Below, one piece after another: positions 13,501-28,500 of a stretch of 64,000 nucleotides of DNA. Below the pieces are notes generated by a model. The model ran no database searches. It saw nothing but the letters and a program-made list of their open reading frames with translations, and was not told the origin of the DNA. A program made the position numbers and the translations under genes. Each line of letters starts with the position of its first letter. Within the stretch, counting starts at the first letter, position 1. Source of the DNA: Cyclina sinensis (taxonomy: Eukaryota > Mollusca > Bivalvia > Venerida > Veneridae); assembly GCA_012932295.1 (NCBI GenBank), contig JAAONU010000004.1, positions 7,325,030-7,389,029 on the forward strand, in the 5' to 3' direction.

Positions 13501-16500
13501 AAATTCTTCCTGTAAAAAGATTTCATGTACTGAAAATGTGTTACCTGCCTTTCTAAAAAAAGAATGTTTACCTTAGAAGACAACAGATGCTGTCCATTTA
13601 AACTCAAAGTTTACAAAAAACTGATGGATTGATTTTTTTTTAATCTATATACATACATTAAAGTTTCTTGTTAACTAGTCACTTGCTGTAAATGATTGTC
13701 ATACTGTGTATTCTCATTTTTGCAAACTCGGCCATATTTTGTAAGTCTGCTCTGCAGATAGATAAAATATACTATTTAAGTATAACCAGATGAATCAATA
13801 ATTAAAAAATAAACAGTCGCTGCTCTTTAGTCGGAATATCAAATTATGACATGCCTATCTTCTAATCAAAATGCATCATTTCGTAACAAGCTAGGCCAGG
13901 TCATGGCCTGAACACATATGAGCTAGCAGATGATGAATATCATATGTTCTAAAAAAAAAAAAAAAAAAAAGCAATGACTGAATCACAGGCCTGCATAGAA
14001 AAGTAGATAGAAAATTTGGAAAAAAAAGAAATCCAAAAACATCTTTCTCTAAACCTTGGTAATTAGAAATGTATTAGGTAATTTATATATTGCTATAAAA
14101 TCACTAAACTTTCAAGTATGTAAATATTATTTTAATTGTTTTAATCGATAGTGCTATTTGTTTTGATGGTAGGTAGAACATTCTGTTCGTTGATAGGTGT
14201 AGGTGTTTTGTAATAAACTTTGTGCCTTAAAAGGATACACAGGCAAATGAATGCCCAAAAAATTTAAACTGATATTATTTGCTTAAATCACGTTTCATAT
14301 GAAGAACTTTAAATTCCCAGTATGTTTATGGATAGAAATAAAGTGAAATGCGGGCTTGAACGTAAATATTTGAACGTTCATTAACAGAAAGTAAAACGTG
14401 AACAGAATCACCGAGTTATTTTTAAATAGGTCACGTGACAAAAGCAACCAATCGTTGTTTCTTTTAGGTTGATTTTTGCCATAGGTCACGTGATAGGTAC
14501 TTCAACCGTCCAATCATTCACAGCGAAAGTTAGCGTGAAATCTAAATTTTCAATCTAGACCCACATGGGTCAAGTTAGGACACCACCCAGTTTTTCATTT
14601 AAAAAGAGGAAATCTTTGTTACTAGGACTGGACATTGTATTTATTTCGATCATATTTATAGTGTATTTCTTAAAGAAACAAGAAAGAAAGCATAAAACTT
14701 TTGCCTGTATATCCCTTCAAGTAACACTGGAGTGATTGTGTGACTTTCTGTCCAAAAAGGTCTTTGAAACTGTTTACTTTTTTAAATTTCTTTATTGATT
14801 AGTGATCATAGAGTAAAATAAAAGAGAAATACCATGTTTACTGGAAAGATTATATAAATGGGCAAGGCTAAAAAGGTGAAACTTCACTTAAAGGTCCAAT
14901 GTATCTGGTTTACCAGGACAATTCTCACTAATGCCATTTTTCATTTTTACAGTTTAATTCTTATTTAATTGTAAAACTTTTACTGTTGGGAAAAAAATGA
15001 CTGAAATTTTAGTATACTAATTTTCTGACTTACCTTGTCTGTTCTCTGTTAAAAGAATTTCAAATCTGTTATTAGTAGAAGTGTTTGAAAAAATAAATAA
15101 ACAAGTTTTCCTAAAGGACTGGTCACACCGCAAGAACTTTGCTGGAATGTTCCTGGAGCGGTGAAAAAAATTCATCACCGCTTGTTACCGTTCACCGGAA
15201 GTTGGCCCCCGTTAAGGCAACGCCGTATACGCTTAGCCACCGCTTATGGTCCCTCTTACCGCTCCGAAAGTTTTGAGCTGCACAAAATATCGCGAAAGTG
15301 GAGGAGCGGGCAATTTTCCACTCCGGCAAAGTTCACCACCGCTCTAACAACGCCCAGTCAGAGTTTGGCACCACTAGACGCAAGTTCGTGGACGCTTGGG
15401 TCTGCTAGGCCAACGCAGAAATCTTGAACGCTGGACCACCGCTGCTTCGCTAGATTTGCCCGGGCGGTGATTAAACGTTGCACAAACTTTGGTGTAGCAG
15501 TTGTAAGTGTTTTACGAGCGGATACTGGCTTGCTGGAATGGTGTCGGGCGTTGAAGCAGCGATCCATTGCGGTGATGAACTTTGGTTTGGCGTTGGTATG
15601 GAGGTGCCGGAGCGGGACCAGAATTTGGCTATAAATACGGGGAGAAATGGACCAGGAGCCCATTTGGAATCGAGCTGCTGTTGAGTGCAGACCTCATTTA
15701 GATCGAATTTGCTCAAAGTTACAGTAAAACTGTACTACCATGGATGCTGAGAGACTTGCTTTGATTGGTACACTAGTCCAGCAGCAAAATCAGAACCTCC
15801 TCAGATTGCAACAAGCTGTTGACAGAAGGAGAAGAGAGAGAAGAAGGAGAGACAGAGTTGTGTGGGTCAGACAGTGGATACTGAGAAGGCCTGAACATGG
15901 ACTGTATGACAAGCTGATGGTGGAGCTGAGGAATGAGGATCCATGAGCCTTCCAGCACTTCTTAAGGATGCTGCTAAACCAACTTTAAACCCCCGCCGAG
16001 CCAATGCCGGCATGCGCAGAACACCGCTCTATCAACGCTCGCATCACCGCTAAACCAACGCTTGCTACCGTTAAGCCAACGCTATAGCAACGCCGGCTTC
16101 AGCGGTGCACCGCTAAGACAATTCCCGTGTTTTCTATTTTTTCCCATTTTGTGCGCGGTGACAAGCGTTGTCGAACTTCGGTCCCCTCTCCCTACCATTC
16201 AAGGAACGCTCCAACAAAGTTCGGGCAGTGTGACCGGGCCTTAACTATCTTCTTGATAAGATCAGTAACCCCATCAGTTAGAATTCAAACATGAGACACC
16301 TTGATTTAATTAATTGAGCTGACTGAGGGCTTTGATATCATTTCAAATAAATGATGTTTGGTTCTGGTCTTGTCTGAAAATGACCAAGTCGGTTAACTGA
16401 GAAAATAATGTCTTTTAAGACTAAAAAGTCTTGTCTTTCATAATAAAGTACAACATTCTAGATCACAAATTAACATTCTAGTTTTCCATTAAGATTTGTC

Positions 16501-19500
16501 ATTAAGATGTTGTTTGTGTTTGATTAAAAGAATACAGTGTTAATGTCAGTGCCTTCTCAGAAGACTGTTATAAGATATCAACTTCTTAGGTTCTATCAAA
16601 TAATCATTTGAAGAAATATACATAAGACATAATATCTTGTATTCTCAAAGGCACAGCAAATGGATTTTTATGAACATTAGATCTGATCGTGGTAAATAAC
16701 TAAATATATGTAATAGCAGTGTGAATGAATATTAAATTGGTATTTGAATATTTAAAATTTGAAAATTGAAATATATTCAAATAAATTTGATATTGAGTAA
16801 TTATAAGTCTACAATACAAAATTTTGAATGTGGGTTAAATTTTCTACCGGTCACATTATTTGGAGATAGTTTTCGATTTGTGCATAAAGTACAGGGTAAA
16901 AGATTACATTTCAGCTGAGTAAAAATTTTTCTTATTACACTATTATCTTATTGAAGTCTTGTACATGTTTTAAAAAAAGTAAGCCCCAAATAAGATCTCA
17001 ACACACATTTCCTATGAATAGATTAATCCTGGAATTGTACTGAAAATGGTTTACCTCCCCTCCCTTTTGACATGTTTGAAAAAGAAACTGTCCTTTGAAG
17101 ATGACAGATGTTGTCCGTGGATTTAAGTTGAGCCTCTGTTATGTAACACAAACGATTGATTAAACAGATTGCATATTGATTGTGTTTTGTCACTAGAACA
17201 CATGAAATACTGTCCACATATGATTGATATATTTATAAAAGTTCTGTGGAACCTTTGATATTTTGAGCTATTCTTGAGTGATTAGTTACCATAGAGTAAA
17301 TAAAAGAGTAATAAGCATGACTGGTTGAGTGTTGTGGAAAGTGGTTGAGTGTTGTGGAAAGTGGTAGAGTGTTGTGGAAAGTGGTTGAGTGTTGTGGAAA
17401 GTGGTTGAGTGTTGTGGAAAGTGGTTGAGTGTTGTGGAAAGTGGTTGAGTGTTGTGGAAAGTGGTTGAGTGTTGTGGAAAGTGGTTGAGTGTTGTGGAAA
17501 GTGGTAGAGTGTTGTGGAAAGTGGTTGTTGAGTGTTGTGGAAAGTGGTTGAGTGGAAAGTGTTTGAGTGTTGTGGAAAGTGGTAGAGTGTTGTGGAAAGT
17601 GGTTGAGTGTTGTGGAAAGTGGTTGAGTGTTGTGGAAAGTGGTTGAGTGTTGTGGAAAGTGGTTGTTGAGTGTTGTGGAAAGTGGTTGTGAGGTTGTGGA
17701 AAGTGGTAGAGTGTTGTGAAGTGGTGAAGTGTTGTGGAAAAGTGGTAGAGTGTTGTGGAAAGTGGAGCGTGTTGTGGAAAGTGGTGAGTGTGTGGAAAGG
17801 GTGAGTGTTGTGAAAGTGGTTGAGTGTTGTGGAAGGGTTGGTGAGTGTTGTGGAAAGTGGTTGAGTGTTGTGGAAAGTGGTTGCGTGTTGTGGAAGTGGT
17901 TGAGTGTTGTGGAATGGTAGCGTGTTGTGAAAAGTTGGTAGAGTGTTGTGGAAAAGTGGTCTTGTTGAGTGTTGTGGAAAGTGGTTGTTGAGTGTTGTGG
18001 AAAGTGGTTGAGTGGAAAGTGTTTGAGTGTTGTGGAAAGTGGTTGAGTGTTGTGGAAAGTGGTTGAGTGTTGTGGAAAGGTGATGTAAATGTAAAGTGCT
18101 TATTATTAAGTACAAAGAAACAAAAGGTTTCAAAGATGCCATTGAAAATAAACCATTTTAATCTAACTCAAATTGTATATTTGTACCTAGTGCATACTGC
18201 TAATCCATAACAATTGATCGATGGACCCTGTTCATAATCGGACTTAGCCTGACAGATGATAAACAAACTTACAGCTCAGTAGTGAACATTTTTATGGCTG
18301 TGTGTTTCGACAGAATAAACCATCGACACATAAAAGAAAATATTGAACATTTACTCCCATCCGTAATATTTCATGTTTGAACAACAATCATTTATCACAT
18401 AACTAAACATAATGTTAATTTATTTGTTTGCTTAAGTTAATGATGTAGAAAATTAATGTTCTGTGTGGTTGTGATTGTAAGGGTACCGGGTAATTTCTTC
18501 ATCTGAAACAAAAATAGAAAAACCATACATTAGAACTACATACATCATTTATAAAGAAACAGACTAAGACAGAATGAATATCGAAAAAACAGTTTGCTAT
18601 TATTTAGACCCTTTCTGATGACATCAAAGAGAATTATATTAAAAGCGGTATCTCACTTTGCAAATCATGTGTGGTAGGTAAACAGACATAATGTATCTTA
18701 TTACAGAGCTGAAGTTACTTTACAGTTGAGCCAAATTGCATTACAAAAGACATAGAATCCTTAAAGAAATACCTTGAGAAATTTAATTTGTATCAGTTAA
18801 AATGATATTTCACTAATGTTCAAAGATAACCTGATCTTACATTAATTTTAACTAATTTTTATGCCATCCAAGGAAAGCATAGTTTTTTAAACAGTCTGCC
18901 TGTCAGTCTGTCCATCCGTCATTCAATCCAAATGCTATCACATTGTCCATAACTTTTCTGTTAGTGAATGGATTAACTTCATACAACATCCCTTTGGACA
19001 AGACCTTCCCATGCACTGACATATATTTGTTTGACCTTGACCTTTGAATGACCATTACCTCAAAGGTCCAATTGTCAAAAAACTATAACATTGCTCATAA
19101 CTTCCTTTTTAGTAAATGGATTTAATTCATAATTGAAAACAACACCCCTTTGGACAAGATCTTCCCACTGACATACTTTAATATATGACCTTGACCCCTG
19201 AATGACTTTGACCTCAAAAACAATTTAAATTGGCCATAAAGTCACTAATTGTAAGTTGATTTACACCTTACTTGAACAAAAAACGCTTTTGGACAAGACT
19301 CATCTTAGACCTTCTCATTGTCTTATATTTATTTGACCTTGACCCTGAATGACCTTCACTTCGAATGGCAGTTGTCAAAATTACTGAATATTGGCCAAAC
19401 TTTCTTATTGCCAAACAGAATTAGTTCATTTTTGCACACAACAGCCCTTTGGGAGAACTCTTCCAGTTGCACATTTTGATCTTGACCCCTACATGACCTT

Positions 19501-22500
19501 GACCTTGAGGTCAGATTGTCCAAAAAAATATCCTTTCAAAAGAACTGCAATTTATCTTCATCTTGTCATATATATTTTTTTAAAAGACATTGACCTTAAA
19601 AAAAACCCACTTCTTTTGAAAGATCTACAATTTATTTTCATCTTGTCCTCAGCTAAAAGGTCAAAGGACCATATGGGGGGCATTGTCAATTTTAAGGACA
19701 GTTCTTAGTTATTCTTTATTGCAGGTTGTCAATAAGAAACAGGTGGTCAGCTCATGCAATAATTTGGAGAGCAGTATTTGTTTAGAGTATGCAGATGTGT
19801 CCATAAAAAACAGTAAAATCGATATGTCTGACTCTTATTGTAGCATGTCTTTATACCAGTATTTAAAAGAAATTATAATTATGTTTCAGTGGAATAGCGA
19901 ACCCAGCTCCAAATTCACATGGACAATTTCTTCTTATTAAATGTCAATAATAAATGTTTGAATTTTTTAGTACCCTAGCCATGAAGGCTTAAAACTTTGT
20001 TTTCTTAAGTAGTTTGATCAGGTGACTGTCTGTTGCAGGAGAGGTTGTTACTGTCAGTGTTACCACGGCACATCGCCATGGAGATGAAGGCAGACATTGC
20101 AGGCAAACCCAAGGATACAATGTTCCATAAGATCTACATACAGAGGCATGAAAATGTCAGGTAATAAGTATCCGATTATTAGTAATTAGTAGGGAACATA
20201 CTGAGGTGAAACAGACCTTAGAGTCATTAACTTTACCATCAAGCCTAACGAATCCACTGAATTTCATTTATATTGAAAAGGAAACTGATTTTTGCATGTG
20301 GACAGAATGAATTATATGGAAACAGAAGCAAGTAGTTAAAAATAAAACCACTAAACTTTGCTTGTTCTGTTTAAAACTGCATCAGTTTCAGTGAAGTTGA
20401 TTTCAATTTTCTATTTTTGAAACAGTCGACAGTAAGAAGGCAGATAATAATTAATGGCTAAGATAAATGGCAGATAGCTAATCCATTCTTATCATATTCA
20501 GACTGGTTTGACCATAAAGTACCTAAATAAAGAATTTTTTTTTTTACAGTAGATGTTGCTTAAATTGATAATTTACAGGCCAAACTTATATTGACTAAAC
20601 AGATCTTCTGTAAGCAGAACCTTTCTATTGCCCAGGCCTGTTGGAAATCTGCTTTGTTTTAACTCTTCTCTATGCCCAACGAAATCCTAAGGACACAGCA
20701 GGGATAAAATAAACATATTTCCCTGTATTCTATCTAGAAATTCAGACTGGAACTGGTTACTATAGTATTAGGGAAAGAATCAGGACATTTTGTAAACTGT
20801 TTCTGTAACTAAGTTAGCTTTGGTTGCCATAGTGGAGATAGCACAAACATTTTGAAGAATGAAATGAGATGCAGATTATTTGATGTAAAAGCAGCTGTCA
20901 TTTCTGTTTGCTCTGTGTGCGATCTGATTAATGTTGTCGGATGTTATTTTTTCTCCTTAACGAAAAGGGAAGCTTCTTTTGATGTATTATTTCTTTGATT
21001 TTCATTTCATTAGAAATAATATCATTATTGAAGTCCTTTTCACAGTCAAGTGTTAATAGAAAATGTTGAAAAGACTTTTTAATGTTGGTTTTGTGTAGCT
21101 TTATTTCCAAAAACTGAAAATGATACATGTTACACTTTTTAGCTCACCTGAGCATATGCTCAGGATTATTGCCTAGTGGGTCTCTGCCAAGATTATTTTA
21201 ACTTTGGCCTCTCGGTCTTTTTTTGGCTCTCCCAAGGGGTCATATCTCTTTTACAGACTTTTATAGACAACACTAAAGATTTTTGTCAGAAGCCATTAGG
21301 CTGATATTTCTTCTGAAATTTCTCTACCAATATTGTTCAAATCCTTTTTTATTTCTTTCTTTTTTGTTTTGATGATAAATATATTACATGACACTTATCT
21401 TTCTTATGAACAGTTATACTCAGGTGAGCGTTTTAAGGTCATCATGGCACTCTTGCAGTAATGTTAGTGTCATTATTTTTGCAGTTTTAGTGATTATTTT
21501 TCACTCTTGAAATGACTTTCTTTAAGATGTTTCAAACTTTGGCAGTCATGGAAATGTATCAGGTAATGTCTTTCTTCTAATGAAAAACACATTTACAGAG
21601 CTTAGATTTTTTTATCTTAAGTGCTAACTAACTGAAATAATCATTAAGCAGGAATTTTAAAAGCAGCAGATAAATCAATATGTGAAAAAGTATGTATGTT
21701 ATTTTCATTAATATTACCCTTGAGTACTGACCCTGTGATATTTCACAGGCATTTGTTTGAAAAAGTACATACAATGTATATGTAATTTTCATTACCCTTG
21801 AGTACTGACTCTGTGATATTTCTCAGGCATTTGTTTCTGAATTTTGATGCTGCCACCAGCATGCCAGCTTGGCACATGTAGGTATCATAGTGTACTCACT
21901 GAATATGAATTGAAATCTTTTTTAATGATTTATTGAGCAGCGCTAAGGCAGACAATTGTTGCTGATGAGTTAAAAGTTAAAGAACTATGGCAAATTGGAA
22001 AAGTACGGTTTCATCTTTCAAATGATTTCAAAAATACTCTATTACATTTTGGAACTATTTTATCTCTGTGATTTCATCAGTTCAGAGGGTATTTTAGTTT
22101 GTCGAGATATAAGAATTACTATTATAGCAAGTGTTGTCATCAATATTAAGGATCGCTAAGCAAATGCTGCCATAGATACTCGTTCCTTCTGATATGGTAC
22201 AGTTGAGAGAGATGATTGTTGTTTAAGGGGTGTCTCAGAAGTTTGTGGACATTTTGGCAGCTCTTTATCATACTTATGGCAAAAGATATATAGTGCACAA
22301 AAAACTGATATGTCAATGATTTATCTCTTTAAAAATAATAGGGGTGAAGTAATAATGTTGTTACTTGTAATGTTTAACATTTGACTTTTATGAAAAAAGG
22401 TGAAGCATAAGACTTCCTTAACGTGATGATTTTCTGTTTCAAGAGAAGGTTTTAGTTGAATGAGTCATGCTGTATTTCTGTTTTCAAACTTTTATTGTAA

Positions 22501-25500
22501 TTTCATTTGATACTGTGTTTAATTCTATAAGCATTTGTTTGAAAAGGAACTTATCCTCTTATGTTAATAGGCTTTTTTTGTCTGTTTGATGCTTTACTTT
22601 CGATTTTTGAGTTGTCATTGACAATCACAGTGTCAGAAGTCTGAATGAAAATTTCGGTGACTTATTATGAAACTTCACATATTTTTTTAATTATCAATAT
22701 AGAGCCTGGTACCAAATGGGTACATAGAGCCACATAGACTGGTTAAAAGAAAATTCTGAAAACTTACTTTGAGAACTATTGAAGAACTGAAAAAATGAAG
22801 AATGGAAAAAAAAAATCTCTTCTAAAAATTTAATAGAAAATGTACTTGATAAAATCAAAGAACAAAATTATATTATTCAAACTAGACACCCTTTTACCTT
22901 TGAAGCCATTCTTTTTTTATGGTTTTGTTCCTGTTAAAGTATCATGTTTTAATTTCACATATAGATACAATTAGTAATGACTGCTACTACAAAATGTAGT
23001 TTGTGCAATGTAATCAACTGTAATCTGAAACATTCGAACTAATTTCATTTCTAGATCAGGATTTGTTTTGTACTGGCACTGACTTGTTACAGAAGTTATT
23101 ATTTGAGAAATTGATATTTTTGAATTTGGGATAAATCAGAGCAGAAGCTATATGGGAATGTGTCTTTTAAATATTGTCCATTTTTGTGTTTTAATAAATG
23201 GAAAACTTTCATTTTTTATATGATTTTTATTATAATCAAAAAATTGTAATAACTTCTAAGTGTGTAATGGCTTGAACAATTGAACACTATTTATCTAACC
23301 TCTGATTAACATTGCAATTACAGCATCAAAAATTGTCATACACTAATAAAGAAAGCTGCAGTGAATCAGCACCCTAAATATTTAACATTTTATAGAGTGC
23401 CTCCGAAGTCAGTTGAAGCAAGTTAAAAATTGTATCGAAAATCTCATATTTTGTTATCAAATTTTCTGTTTAGCAATTTTCTCAGTCTCAGTACTGTATG
23501 CAAATAAATACTCATAGATACTATGTGTTTTAAGTGCAATTGCAGAATAAACTTAATTTAGATTTTCAGTTAAGAATTATTTAATTTCAGTCACCACTTT
23601 AGGACTTTCAGTGCTTTGATTGCAATGCTGTTTTTTTCTGCTGCCACAGTTATAGGTTACTATTGGCAACAGTTCTTGATTGTCACCTTAAAAAAATTCC
23701 CAGATTATAGGTTAATGAATATATTTATTCAGTAAGCAACATGCTGACTGTCACATAGTTGGCCACAAGATCTGTCCATATATGATCAATACCTGTCAGG
23801 AAATGTTTGTTTGAGCTAATCCATACACTAGCCAGCTATCAGACATGTCATAGGTCATGTGATACAGTGATTGGCAGTAAGTACATTGACACTTCTACCT
23901 TGCCAGGTGACACAAAGTGCAGTAGAATTATTCCTATTGATCAGTTAATGATTAGATAAAATATTTTAACAGCCAGAGAGCATTATAGACTGCAGAACAA
24001 AAATGCTGTAAAAATGTTGAACAGCATGTCTTAGGTGATGGGGGGGGGGGAGAGGACAGGCAGATCAGTTGTCCAGTGGCGTTATGCTGGACTTGTCATC
24101 CATGTGTCACAAGGAGAGAAAAGAACCAGGGGTGTCTCTGAAATTGAATGCTGACTGAGTATCTTTCACTATCACGCACATTCTCTGTAGGAGGTGTCGG
24201 TCATACTGACAACCATTTCTGACAATAAATAAACTCAGATAGATGTAAGTGAATGTTGGCAGAACAGTGGTCTAATAATCTTCAACATAACATAAGTAGT
24301 CTGAGGGAAGTAGTTCAGTGCCAAGCTACTCTCACAAACACTATTAAATAGTATTTTTGAGGAGAGGTAACATCAAACTCCCTAGTATCAGTGCTGTTCA
24401 CCAAATATGATCAAAAACACAAGAAGTGTACTTGGACAGGGATGCTTTGTTTGTTGCTTCCCAGCAATTTAAATAATTTATTTTCCTTGGACATTGATCA
24501 AATGGGCAACAGATATTGTTATTATTTGAACTAAGCCTGAAACAGACAGTATTTGGGTAAGTTTTTCACCATTAGCAATTTCTGTAACCACAACAATTGA
24601 GCAGTATTCATAGTCAATCACTTGAAATAAAAGGTGTTATTTTTCAGTAGACCTGTTGCATATTAGCTTTTTTTCTCTTTTTAGAAAGTCTTACAAAATT
24701 TATGGATGAAAACACCTCACTTATCTAATACTGTAATGAATGTTATTTCAGTTTTACATTTGATGGTGCATAATCATGAATTTACATGTAAATATTTGCT
24801 GTCCAACCTGATCTATATTGTTTTAATCTTTTTATTTAAAAATTTTTGTTCCTAAAGGCGAACATAATTATATAGTAATTGCATCTGTTCCTGTCAGAAT
24901 CCACTCATTTCTGCTCTGTTTCATGGTTTTTAAAAGGACTTTTAGTGTGTCACAAAGGGACATCACATTGACATGACATATAGCAGTTTAGACCAGAGCA
25001 GTTGAAATTTGCAAGTTCATTTCTGGTCAGTAAATAAGTCAGAGGTACATGACAGGATCTAGGAGTGGCTTGACATAAACCTTCAGCACAAATTGGTGAC
25101 AGGTTATGAGTAAGATCCAGGGTTCTGAATTATGGGTCAAGGTCAGACTTTGTGCCATATATTTCTTCTCTGTAACTTGGCCATATTTCATAGGACTTGG
25201 AAACAACATGCCATCACAGTCACTTGATTTGTTGAACAATCAGCATATCTGGCATTTGCCATTTATAGTGACAGGTCTTGTGTGTTTCTTTCATTTTTTT
25301 TCTTTCATAAATTTTTTAATTTATGTGACATTTTATTGAGCTATTGTTAGAATAATTGAACAATATTATGTTACCTTTCTGTTTCAGTTCTGCATTTCTG
25401 AGGGTTAATTGTCGTAAAATTTTGCATATAATTATCATTTGGTCTTTTTCAGTATTGTGTTTGCCGACATGTGTGGGTTTACTCAGCTGTCCTCACAATG

Positions 25501-28500
25501 TACAGCTCAAGAACTCGTGCAACTGCTCAATGAAATATTTGCCAGATTTGATTGTCTGGCCTCAGATAATCATTGCCTTAGGTAAAACTATATTTGTATA
25601 CTGATTGCATGAAGATTCTAGTGTTCTTATTTATTTGGTCTGATTGCTGGAAGTCTGTAAGTTGTAACAGTGTGATTAGTCTGAAAATATGTATAAGTAT
25701 GAAAATACTGTTAAACAGGGGCTGCTTGATATCTTTGTTGAGAGAATGTTTTTTTTAGATCACCTGACTCTTTGTGTTCAATGTGAGATTTGTGTTCGCC
25801 CAAAGTGTCCATGGGCCATAAACTTTTTACTTTAAACAACATCTCCTCCTAAACTACTAGGTGAAAGATGATAAAACTTTGCAGGAATGTTCCTTGCTTG
25901 AAACTTTACATGAATAACTCTGGTTCCTATGGCAACAAGAATGGAAAACTTTAAAAATCTTCTTGTCTAAAAATGCTAAACTCAGAGGTCTGAAATTTGG
26001 TGTATAGTATTGTCTAGTAGACCTCTACCAAATTTATTCAAATAATGTCCCTGGGGTCACTGTCGGCCCCACCGAAGGGGACACAAGTTTTTCATAGCAG
26101 TGTAGAAGAAAATTTTAAAAATCTTGTCTGAAGCCAAGAGTTTTAAAATTTGGCATGAAACATTGTCTAGTAGACCTCTTTCAAGTTTGTTCAAATAATG
26201 TCCCTGGGGTCTCTATTGGCCCCGCCTGAGGGGTTACAAGTTTAACATAGCAATATAGAAGAAACTTTTTAAATCTCCTTTTCCTAGAATTTTAAAATTA
26301 GGCATGAAGCATTGTCTAGTGGACATAGTTCAAATTATATCCCAAGGGTAACTATTGGCCCCACCTGAGGGGTCACATTTTTTTACATAAAAATATAGAG
26401 TAAAAATTTGAAGAGTTCTGAAATTTGGCAAAAAGCTTTGAATAGTGGACCTAAACCAAGTTTGTTCAAATTCATCCCTGGGGTAAAGATTGGCCCCGCC
26501 CCAAGGGCTTATTTATTTAAAATCTTCTTGTGAGAAACCGTAAGCTATAGGCACTAGATATTTTGCATGGAGCTTCATCTAAATGTTCTCTACCAAGATT
26601 GTTTAAATTATGCCCCTGAGGTCATTTATGGCCCTGCCCTGGGGTCACATGACTTTACATAGGCTTATATAGGAAAAAAAATTTAAAAATCACTTTATCT
26701 GAAACTCTATGCTTTAGAGGTTAGATATTTTGGGTGATGCATTGTCTTGTGGTCCTCTAACATTTTTTTTTAATTATGTCCCTGGGTTCAAAATTGGCTG
26801 CATCCCAGGGGTCTTATTTGTGTAAAATATTTGGTATCTGATAATCTTTTTGTCTGAAACCTTAGAGGTTATGCTCAGAAGGCTTTCAAGATATTTCAGA
26901 TATTTGGTATACAGACATCTTGCATGAACCATTAAATTGGGGTAAAGGTCACTGAGGCTAAAAATATATTTATCTACTTTACCCCATGGAGTCTTCCTTT
27001 GTAGACCAATATCTTTGATATTTTTTATGTAGGTTCCTTGTATGGACCTCTTCCCTTACGGGGGGTTTACAGGTCACTGGGTCAAGGTCAAGGTCCCCAT
27101 AGCTAATAATAGTTATTTCTTCTTTCTGTCTTAGAGCCTTTATGTATTGACTGATATTTTAGATATTTGGTTTGTAGGCACCTACAAATCTTCAACTAGA
27201 AAATGTGATACTGTTTTTTATGTTTGCTTAACAGCAAACCTACAGCTGAAGTACTCAGGTGAGTGATCCAGGGCCATCATGGCCCTCTTGTTTGCGAGAA
27301 TGGACGAAAAAAAGTCCGTTGTTGAGTATGGTAATTTTGAGTAATATGAGAAAACATCTGTTGCTGAGAGTCTGATACTTTTTGGCAATTATGCGACAAA
27401 ACATTTGTTGTAAGAAGTGGGTGATCTGAGGAGATATGAGAAAATGTTTGTTGCTGTAAGTGTAGTAATTTTCGGCAGAACAACAAAACATTTGTTGCTG
27501 AGAATTTGGTGTTTTTAGGTGATATGTAAAACTAAAGGGATGCTGAGCCTGTCTTTTAACCAGTGTTTTGTAAGCAGTTTCTTGTAATTATATGTCCCAT
27601 TAATTAGCAGCAATAGCAGAAGCTTAGCAGTAGCAAAAGAAAATCGTGTGTGTACTACCATGATATGGGCTGTTTCAATTATCAGTAAATATTTATTTAC
27701 AGGATCAAGATTCTGGGAGATTGTTATTACTGTGTATGTGGTGTGCCTGAAGCAAGGGCAGACCATGCCCAGTGCTGTATTGATATGGGACTGGACATGA
27801 TAGAAGCCATCTCGTAAGTAAACCGCACAAAATCTAAAATCCAACCACACTTTAAAGGCTTTCCTCAACATAATAACCAGCTTCATTTCCTAAATTAACT
27901 GCTTCTGATGTAATATACTAGTAAGTAATATTCTGTTCAACTTTTTACATTATAACACTGTGATAAGTGTGTGACTGAGCTTTCAAGTGAAAACATTGAA
28001 CATTGGAGAGTCTACAGGGGTCATGATTATTGGTGAAAAAGGATGAAATAAATAATTAAACCCCTCTTTTGCATGGCATTAGATTAAACAAGAACATGAT
28101 ATCTTGATGGTTTATAGTTTTTTGTTGTTGTTGTTGTTGTTGCTGTTGTTGTTGTTGTAGATATTCTTCATGTTCTAGCCCATCAATGGTTAATACTTTC
28201 TGAGAGAGCCAAACCTTCATGAAGGATATTGATAGGATAGGGAACATTGAAGAGTCTACAGGGGTCATGATTATTGGTAAATAGGGAAGATTAATCATTG
28301 ATCTTGGACACAATTTTCATTCATTTTAAATTTATATTTAGGTTGATACGAAATGTCACAGGTGCTGAAGTCAATATGAGGATTGGTATACACACAGGCA
28401 GGGTGCATTGTGGCGTACTAGGTCTCCGAAAATGGCAGTTTGATGTCTGGTCTAAAGATGTCACATTAGCTAACAACATGGAGGCTGGAGGAATTCCAGG

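Larger units (their letters stand above)
20161..25452. other. ADCY intron 3, mostly unique sequence
   Basis: 5.3 kb. Contains repeat copy C (21136-21458), a 75-bp tandem duplication (21690-21840) and a G10 run near 24042. No coding exon was found that would fit the cyclase phase. Confidence 0.6.

Noticed and set aside
17282..18142. 286-codon minus-strand ORF rich in His/Thr/Phe/Gln
   Set aside because: Produced entirely by the 20-bp minisatellite; frame shifts along the repeat and has no flanking gene signals.
25106..25339. 77-codon ORF with a hydrophobic tail upstream of ADCY exon 4
   Set aside because: Does not fit the cyclase phase, no similarity recognised; random in AT-rich sequence.
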